Source: Reclinomonas americana ATCC 50394 (lineage: Eukaryota; Jakobida; Jakobea; Jakobida). From it: a DNA stretch of 54,587 nt. The DNA lies in NCBI GenBank assembly GCA_048213135.1, contig PS015152.1:9807-64393 (forward strand), in the 5' to 3' direction. The translations under genes were made by a program, and so were the position numbers. The notes below the pieces were generated by a model. It did no database searches and had not been told where the DNA came from. It saw only the letters and a list, made by a program, of their open reading frames with translations. The first letter of the stretch is position 1; every line of letters begins with the position of its first letter. Below, in pieces: positions 48,329 to 54,587 of this stretch.

Positions 48329-48960
48329 ACAGTCGTCTCGACAAAAGGGCGACGTTGTATAAAGGTACCTCGTGAGTGACCATTGCACGCACGTGCACAC
48401 CTGTTCCTTTGGATCTGCAAGTGGGAATCGTGGCACCAGACGGAAAAGGAAGCTTTGGCCATCGATGATATCCAAGTGTCCAGCAGGAGGGCACGAGGGA
48501 AAGGGGCAAAGGCGGCGATCGCCCACACAGTCGCATAAGCGCTCCACTGGCCAGCCTCGCAGCGGACTAAGGTTCAGCGCTGCGTCTGAACGAATGCAAG
48601 CCCTGGAGGCAACGGGTAACCAGCGAGGTTGGTGAAGGACAAGGGCTGGAAGACCGGTGGCAAACACTTCATTCGCTACATTCCAATAAGGCGCAAAATG
48701 TCCACAAGGCGCAAACAACCATAATCCTCCAAATAGTCATCTTCCTTTCAGGATTACTGGCGACGTCGATCGCAGTGCTCGACAAGTTCGAAGCTCCGAT
48801 TCGCATACAACCTGCTCAAGACCGGTGTTTAAGCTATGGCTGTATTTCATCAACAAGGCAGCTGCTTGCCTGCTTGGTGCAAGGAAAACTCCGAAGTCAG
48901 TCACACGTCCTTGTGGGACACCGCCTCTTTTCCTCTGTCCCTTTCGTTGTGCGCACACAA
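48329..48960 (+). promoter_or_regulatory. Intergenic region upstream of the myristoylated-type protein
   Basis: About 632 bases without a supported gene. It is not CT-rich, unlike most flanks. At 48660-48755 it has AACACTTCATTCGCTACATTCCAATAA-type sequence and TTCCTTTCAGGA that resemble 32840-32975, another intergenic region. Sequence from 48780 to 48950 includes short open frames but no conserved product. Confidence 0.45.
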
Positions 48961-49809
48961 ATGGGCAACAAAGACTCCAAAGACGGCACTGGAGACGACG
49001 CCCAATCACCCTCCTCCACTGCATCCACACCAAAACCAGATGCGCGGGCCTCTGAAGTCGCATCTGATGCATTTCGCGAGGTACATAGTCACACAGAGAC
49101 ACAGAGACAGACAGACACTGAGAGAGAGAGAGAGAGAGAGTCTGCGTCAACGAGTTTGTCATGTTGATTAACTCAATCATGCATATTGTGTGTGTCATGA
49201 TTGATTGTTTTATTGTATTTATTTTTTATTGATTGGTTGTGAAGCAACCGGAGTGGGCGCGTGTGAAGCTCAAGAAGGCTTCAGTGGAGGCTGCTGCGTC
49301 CGAGTCGCCTCCGACTACTCCTGTGTCGCCTTCTGCTGCGGAGGGATTGGATCCGGCAGTGGTGAGAACAGTGGGAGAGTTGTTCCGATTGCTGACCGAC
49401 AGTCTCTTTGCTCCCTCCTGTGTCGTTCGCTGGTGTAGCTCACTCTGTCTGTGTATCACCTGACTGCGTGCTTGCTTGCCTGCCTTCCTTGCTCATTGCT
49501 CTCGCAGTCTGTCTCTTCTCTTCTCTCAGTCTGCTTTGTGTCGCTTCCCCTCCTTTTTCCCTCCTGGCATTCTGTGTCAGTCTCCACTGCAGCACTCTGT
49601 CTGTATCGTCGGCCTGCATGCTTGTTTGCGTGCCTTCATTTCTCGTTGCCTGCTATGTGTCTCCCAGTCTGTCTCTTCTGTTCTCTCAGACTGCTTTGTG
49701 TTGCTTCCCCTCGCTTTCTCCCAGTGTCAGTCTCCACTGCAGCTCACTCTATCTGCTTGATTGCCTTCTTTGTCTGTTGCCAAGGGCGCCCTCTGGCTGT
49801 CTCTCCCAC

Positions 49810-49844
<35 letters not shown>

Positions 49845-52500
49845 GCTACGTGTCATTCTCCACTGCAGCGCTCTATCTGCGTGTCATATGACTGCTTGCT
49901 TCCCTTCCGTGGGCCCTCTGTCTCTCTCAGTCTGTCTGTCTGTCTTTCTTTCTCTCCTCTCCTGTCGTTCTATCAGTCTCCACTGCAGCGCACTCTGTCT
50001 GTGTATCATCTGCCTGCATGATTATTTGCCTGCTTTCCTTTCTCATTGCCCTCTCTAAATCTGTTTGTCTGTCTCTTCTCTCCCTCTCGCCTCTTCTGCC
50101 GCACTCTGCCTGTGTAACGTCTGCCTGCATGCTTTCTTGCTTGCTTCCCTGTCTCTTGGCCACGCGCGCGCTGTTTGGCTCTCATGCACACTCATTGGCT
50201 TTGTCTATCGTTCTCGCCTTTCCTGCGTGCATGCATTCCTGTCTTCCTCTCTCCCTCTCTCCCTCCCTTCCCACCCCCTTCCTACCCCTCACCTCGCGAG
50301 TGACTCACCTCAGTGGGACGAAATCCGCGCCAAGGCCGTACCCGGTGCGCTTGCGCCTGTGCCCATCGACGCCGACGAGAAGCGCAAGGAGAACATTGCC
50401 GCGATCAAGAAGGAAATGGTTTCCGTCTCCCTGCGCGCACTCTCTCAACGAAGAGCACTGTGCACTCACTCGCCACATTGTCGCAGCTCATGGGCAAGCT
50501 GACCAAGGAGGGCAAGCCCAACGACCTGGCTGCGGAGATTGCGATGCGAGCTCGTGGCCGCGGTCTCGGCGACGATCTCGACGAGGAGACAGGTGAGCAT
50601 TTGACGGGAGTGCTTGTTGCAAAGTGCCAAACACGGGGTTCCTCTCCTTCCACTCTTTTTGTACTTCCAATTCATCGCATCTCTTTTCAATCCCCTGTCT
50701 CGGTTCCCACTCAAACCCTTGCCTGCCAGCGTGTTTCCACCAACTTACCCATCCGCTTTACTTCTTCTATTTCCGTCTTCTTCCTGTCCCATCAAGTCCC
50801 TCACCTTCTCTCCTCCCATCTCCCCTTGCGCTCTATTTCTACTTCACTCACACCCCCGTTCTCCCTTCCCCTCCACAAAGCTCGACTGAACAAGCGACAC
50901 GCTGGCCGCCTCGACAAGCTGGTCGGCAGACTGGACCTCGGCGGACCGCGTACTCCCAGTTGCGTTCACTCACTCCGCGAGTTTGTACATGTCTTCCGTC
51001 TCTGACATGTATCCCGCGCAGGTGATCGCGATAGCGGCGTGTCGATGTCACCAGGTTCACTCTTTGCGTCTTCCTTGTGGATAAGTGGGCTCCTTACATT
51101 TTTTGCTGCGCAGGCGACCGCGACAGCACGCCGACTCCGGCCTCACCAGGTGCGCACTCAATGTGTGCAATCCTCAAAGTTAACGTCACTGACTTCTGTT
51201 CTCCATCAGACGCTGGCTCGCAATCATTCTCCGGTACGCGCCACTGCTCTGCCTGATGAGTTCTGTGTCGCTGCTGACTCTCTTTGTCTGCAGAAGCCAT
51301 CGCTGCTGCCGATGCAGACGCCACAATGGATGATGTGTCTCCGGCGCCGGCAGTCGATTCACCATCACCTGCTGCCGTGGAGGTGATGGAGCAGGCTGCC
51401 GCGATCAGCATCGCTGAAGCATCGCCTGTTCCGTCTGTTGTTGCTGCACCCGCGGCTGTTCCTGGTGTTGCGGTGGCAGCTGCCTCTGCTGTCGAGGAGG
51501 TTGCTGCAGCACCGGTTGTGCATGCTCCAGTCGCGGTAGCTGCTGCCGTTGAGGATGTACCTCCGCCCGTTGCCGTCGCTCCGGTTGTCGTTGTTGCCGC
51601 CGCTCCTCCTGTTGTCGAAGTGATGTCAGTCGCTGCAATGGAGCAGGTGTCGCCGCCTGCAGCCGCGGCTCCCGTTGCTGCTGCTCCTGTGGTCGTCGCC
51701 CAGGAGGCCGCTCCTGTGGACATCGCCGCCGAGGCTGCTCCTGTGGTCGTCGCCCAGGAGGCCGCTCCTGTAGTCGTCGCCGTCGAGGCTGCTCCTGTGG
51801 TTGTCGCCGTGGAGGCTGCTCCTGCGGTCGTCGCCGCCGAGGCTGCGCCTGTGGTCGTCGCCCAGGAGGCCGCTCCTGTCGTGGCTGCTCCTGTGGTCGT
51901 CGCCCAGGAGGCCGCTCCTGTGGTTGTTGCCGCCGTGGCTGCCCCGGTGGTTGTCGCCGCCGTGGCTGCTCCGGTGGTCGTCGAGGCTGCTCCTGCGGTC
52001 GTCGCCCAGGAGGCTGCTCCTGTAGTCGTTGCCGTCGAGGCTGCACCTGCGGTCGTCGTCGCCGAGGCTGTTCCTGTGGACGTCGCCGCCGAGGCTGCTC
52101 CTGTGGTCGTCGAGGCTGCTCATGTGGTCGTCGCCGCCGAGGCTGCTCCTGCGGTCGTCGTCGCCGAGGCTGTTCCTGTGGACGTCGCCGCCGAGGCTGC
52201 TCCTGTGGACGTGGAGGCTGCTCATGTGGTCGCCGTCGCCGAGGAGGTCGCTGCAGTGAATGTTCCACTCGCTGCTGTCGACAACGTTGCTGTATCTGTG
52301 GCTTCGGTCGCCGAGAGCGACTCTCAACAACTCTGCGTCGAATCCGTGCCTGCTGCGGTGTGTTTGGCATTTTCTCTCTTCCCGATACTCCGTCCGCGGT
52401 CTGGCAACTCAATCCTCCTTTCTTCTCTTTTTAGGCTGTGCTTGGCGCCGTTGGCCTGGACGCCGACCAATCCGACTCGACCGCCATCGCCTCTGTGTAA
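48961..52500 (+). CDS. Predicted N-myristoylated protein with Ala/Val/Pro nonapeptide repeats
   Basis: Ten exons: 48961-49080, 49245-49361, 50314-50418, 50487-50592, 50881-50958, 51022-51054, 51114-51149, 51210-51233, 51294-52357, 52435-52500; phases agree, 582 residues. MGNKDSKDG fits an N-myristoylation signal (Gly2, Ser/Lys nearby), implying membrane attachment. Exons 2-5 encode charged helices (PEWARVKLKKASVEAA, WDEIRAKAVPGALAPV, KRKENIAAIKKEM, MGKLTKEGKPNDLAAEIAM, LNKRHAGRLDKLVGRL). Exons 6 and 7 encode similar DRDSGVSMSP and DRDSTPTPASP peptides. Exon 9 has about 20 copies of APVVVAQEA-type nonapeptides (residues about 335-525). No known domain. The donor of exon 5 is taken as GTTGCG at 50959; a GTACTC donor 8 bases upstream also fits the phase. 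The repeat resembles Ala/Val-rich linker or structural proteins. Confidence 0.8.
49450..50120 (+). repeat. Minisatellite in intron 2, about 120-150-base period
   Basis: CTCCACTGCAGC recurs at about 49582, 49732, 49858 and 49978, each followed by a CTCTGTCTG / GCCTGCATGCTT segment and then CT filler. Confidence 0.85.
51690..52255 (+). repeat. In-frame 27-base coding repeat
   Basis: About 20 imperfect 27-base units, GCTCCTGTGGTCGTCGCC plus (C/G)AGGAGGCC, encode A-P-(V/A)-V-V-A-x-E-A. A few units lack two to four residues (for example APVVA), always in multiples of three bases, so the frame is kept. Confidence 0.93.
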
Positions 52501-52661
52501 CCCACATCAATCCCCACGCCCAAAAACATGCCGTAAACACCAAATTCTGCACTTCATCGTTCTACACGCAAGGAGGGCGAAGGGGAGGAGAGAGACAGAC
52601 TCACAGAGAGAGAGGACAAAAAAGAATGTACAAACACGCACACGAATACACGCCTCCCGGT

Positions 52662-54477
52662 TCACCAAAAATCGCTAAAGCCCTGCGATGACTGTTGCTG
52701 CTGCTGCGGTGGCTTTGGCAGGCCCATCGAGAACAAATCGTCTTGTGGCGGCGGGGCCGGCATGCCAAATGGATCGTCGTCCATTATTGAGGGAACAGGT
52801 GCCGGTCGCTGCGGGACCGGCTGCTGCATCGGCGCTGGAGCGGGAGCAGCGACTGCTGCAGCAGCGGGACGACCGCCACCAAAGAAGAAATCGTCGTCGT
52901 CCAACATGGACGCGGCGGCTGCCGGCTTGGGCGCAGCAGCGGCTGCGGCGGCCGCTGGCGGCGCGCCAAACGCATCAAAGAAACTGCCACGAGTGTTCAT
53001 CGGCTGCTTGACCGGGGCGGGTGCAGCGGGCGCGGCGGCAGGAGCGGCAAAGCCACCGAGGAAGCTGGCGCTGACCGACACGGGCTTGGACTGCGGCGCA
53101 CCGAGGAAGTCGCTCATGATCGAGGACGACGAGGAGGACATTTGCGACGGCGCAGGAGAACGAGACGGCTGCGGCGGTGGCGGTGTCTTGGTGGGCTGCG
53201 GTGCGGCGGCCGGTGGCGGCGTCTTGGTCGCTTGCGGTGCAGCGGCCGGCGGCGGTGTCCTGGTCGGCTGAGGTGCGGCGGCCGGTGGTGGTGTCTTGGT
53301 TGGCTGCGGCGGAGCAGCAGCTGCAGCAGCGGCGGCGGCGGGAGGCGGGGCAGTCACGGTGACGGCTGCTGCCGGCGGAGGTGAAGGTGTGCGAGGTGGC
53401 GGCGGGGCGGCTGGCGCGAACATGTCGTCCCATGGTCTGCGACGACGGGGGGCAAGCATGAGCAGGAGAAATAACACGACAGTGAACGTGGGTGGGTAGT
53501 GTGTCACGCAACTCGGAGACCTCGTCTGTGGGCGGCTGGAACTGGAAGCCGCCGACCACAGGCTGCGTGACGGTCGCCATTTCGCCGAGGAGGTCTGGAG
53601 AAGGGATAGATGGTGATGATGAGGAGAAAGGTGGGAAGAGAGTCGTTACCCCTCTCCCTTCACTACACACCTGCTTCTTGAGCCGGATGGAAACTGGCGT
53701 GGATCTTCTGGAACGGCTTGCCTTCCAACTCTGCACTCAGCGAAAACAATCAGCCCTTGCCAACAAGAGAGAAACCAACTTCTGGTACGAAGAACGCACC
53801 CAGCAACTGCGTGTGACCACCGCCGGCCTCGGCGAGTGTGATGCCGTAGCCGAGCGTGCGAATAATGTTCGTAATGTTGCCGGCGTTCAGCGGCACCAGT
53901 TGGTCGGCTCCCCACACCAAGAATTCACCGGCGACTGCGCGACACACGAAACTGTGTGAGCAACGTCCAGATTGAGGGAGGAGGCCACACTCACCGTCCG
54001 TGGTCTCCACAGCGCCCACGTTGCGCACAGCACCAATGGCATCGTGCAGCACCTCCACGTCGTCGCTGCAGGGGAGAGTGATGAGCTTGTCAATACCAAA
54101 GACATCAGAGAGCAAACGTCGACGAACTGTGAATTGACTCCCGACAGAACCAATCGCAAATCGCACGGTCCGCGGTTGTCGTCCTGATTGTGCAAGTGCA
54201 CCTCGGCGGCGAATGCGCCGTCCTCCGCGCGCTGTCCGGTCACTGGCAGTGAAGCGTCAGCAAACTACACGTCGAGTGAACAACGACGCACGAGGACTCA
54301 CCCGTGGGCGTGAACCCCAAGCTACGGATCAGCATCACCAGCGGCTCGGACGTGGGCATATCCCGACCCTTGGCCACCACGTGCACTCGGTGTTCCTTGT
54401 CGCCATGCTGCGCAATCGACACACTGTCGACGCCCGTCATGGCGCCGAGTGCCATCTCGAGGCGCTGGACGTTTTGC
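52662..54477 (-). CDS. Pro/Ala-rich protein with endocytic-type motifs, 5' end outside window
   Basis: Exons (minus strand): 54302-54477, 54128-54242, 53995-54065, 53800-53934, 53671-53730, 53513-53594, 52662-53436; all phases agree and about 471 residues are visible. The N-terminal part (QNVQRLEMALGAMTGVDSV, HRVHVVAKGRDMPTSEP, DDVEVLHDAIGAVRNVGAV, FLVWGADQLVPLNAGNITNI) looks folded but I do not recognise it. EADLLGEMATVTQPVVGGF leads to a low-complexity tail with four APQ.TKTPPPAA repeats, then SDFLGAP, FFDAFGAPP, DDDDFFFGG, DDDPFGMPA, DDLFSMG and GFSDFW at the C-terminus. DPF, DxF and DLF-type motifs bind AP-2 appendages and clathrin in endocytic adaptors, so a membrane-traffic role is plausible but inferred. 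The exon at 53513 ends at a GTTGCG donor, the exon at 54128 at GTTCGT. Confidence 0.78.
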
Positions 54478-54587
54478 CTGCCGGAGAATGAACGTCAGCA
54501 GGGGGAAAGGGCGAGAGGGAGATAAAGGGGGAGGGGAGAGGGAGAGGGAGTGGGAGAGGGAGAGGGAGAGGGAGAGGGAGAGGGAGA
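54478..54587 (-). repeat. GGGAGA repeat in intron at right edge
   Basis: Plus strand GGGAGAGGGAGAG units (54520-54587), CT-rich on the coding strand. It is the intron before the first visible exon of the minus-strand gene, ending in the acceptor CTCCGGCAG. Confidence 0.85.

Noticed and set aside
17228-54127. GTTGCG introns as U12-type introns
   Set aside because: U12 donors read RTATCCTT and need a TCCTTRAC branch site near the acceptor; neither is seen, and acceptors are ordinary YAG.
1-54587. tRNA, rRNA or transposase genes
   Set aside because: No tRNA cloverleaf, rRNA core sequence, reverse transcriptase or transposase motif was noticed on either strand; a covariance or profile search was not possible here.

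Overview
This 54.6 kb window is nuclear DNA of a eukaryote. Most genes outside the WD40 arrays are split by spliceosomal GT-AG introns, there are no operons or ribosome binding sites, and coding segments are GC-rich while introns and flanks are full of CT/GA tracts and minisatellites. Ten runs of N mark a draft scaffold. A free-living protist, perhaps a unicellular opisthokont or apusomonad relative, fits, but nothing seen fixes the lineage.

Region 1 (1-14.9 kb) is a tandem array of a WD40 gene family. Ten genes or fragments lie on the minus strand (1-11940), then two on the plus strand (12017-14610). An intact member is a single exon of 363-374 codons: a short leader (MSLSPSPL.LLPSKRITGH), seven near-identical 42-residue WD blades forming one propeller, and a C-terminal tail of about 60 residues ending in AEIVLRCFIVEEA..VL.RR...ESHL. 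Spacers between genes repeat as well. Two members are broken, one by a nonsense codon and one by 3' loss.

Region 2 (15.3-32.6 kb) holds mostly single-copy genes: an EF-hand protein; a short ammonia-type NAD+ synthase in 11 exons; an RCC1-repeat protein in at least 15 exons; a two-exon WD40 gene carrying the family tail; an ankyrin-repeat protein; an eEF2-lysine-methyltransferase-like enzyme in 7 exons; and a secreted cysteine-rich protein.

Region 3 (33.4-39.4 kb) is a second WD40 array, four plus-strand genes. Region 4 (39.9-54.5 kb) has a four-exon divergent WD40 gene that also ends in the family tail, an acidic/coiled-coil protein preceded by a truncated copy of its first exon, a predicted myristoylated protein with a long Ala/Val/Pro nonapeptide repeat, and a Pro/Ala-rich protein with endocytic-type motifs that runs off the right edge.

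Two observations stand out. (a) The WD40 family looks like a recognition repertoire: framework residues are almost invariant, the blade-entry loops vary and recur in new combinations, and long tracts are nearly identical between neighbours, as gene conversion would produce. (b) About a dozen introns in eight genes or gene fragments start with GTTGCG (or GTTTCG/GTTCGT) instead of GTRAGT-like sites, and in these the exon rarely ends in G. Exon joins were chosen by reading phase and homology and were not checked against transcripts.
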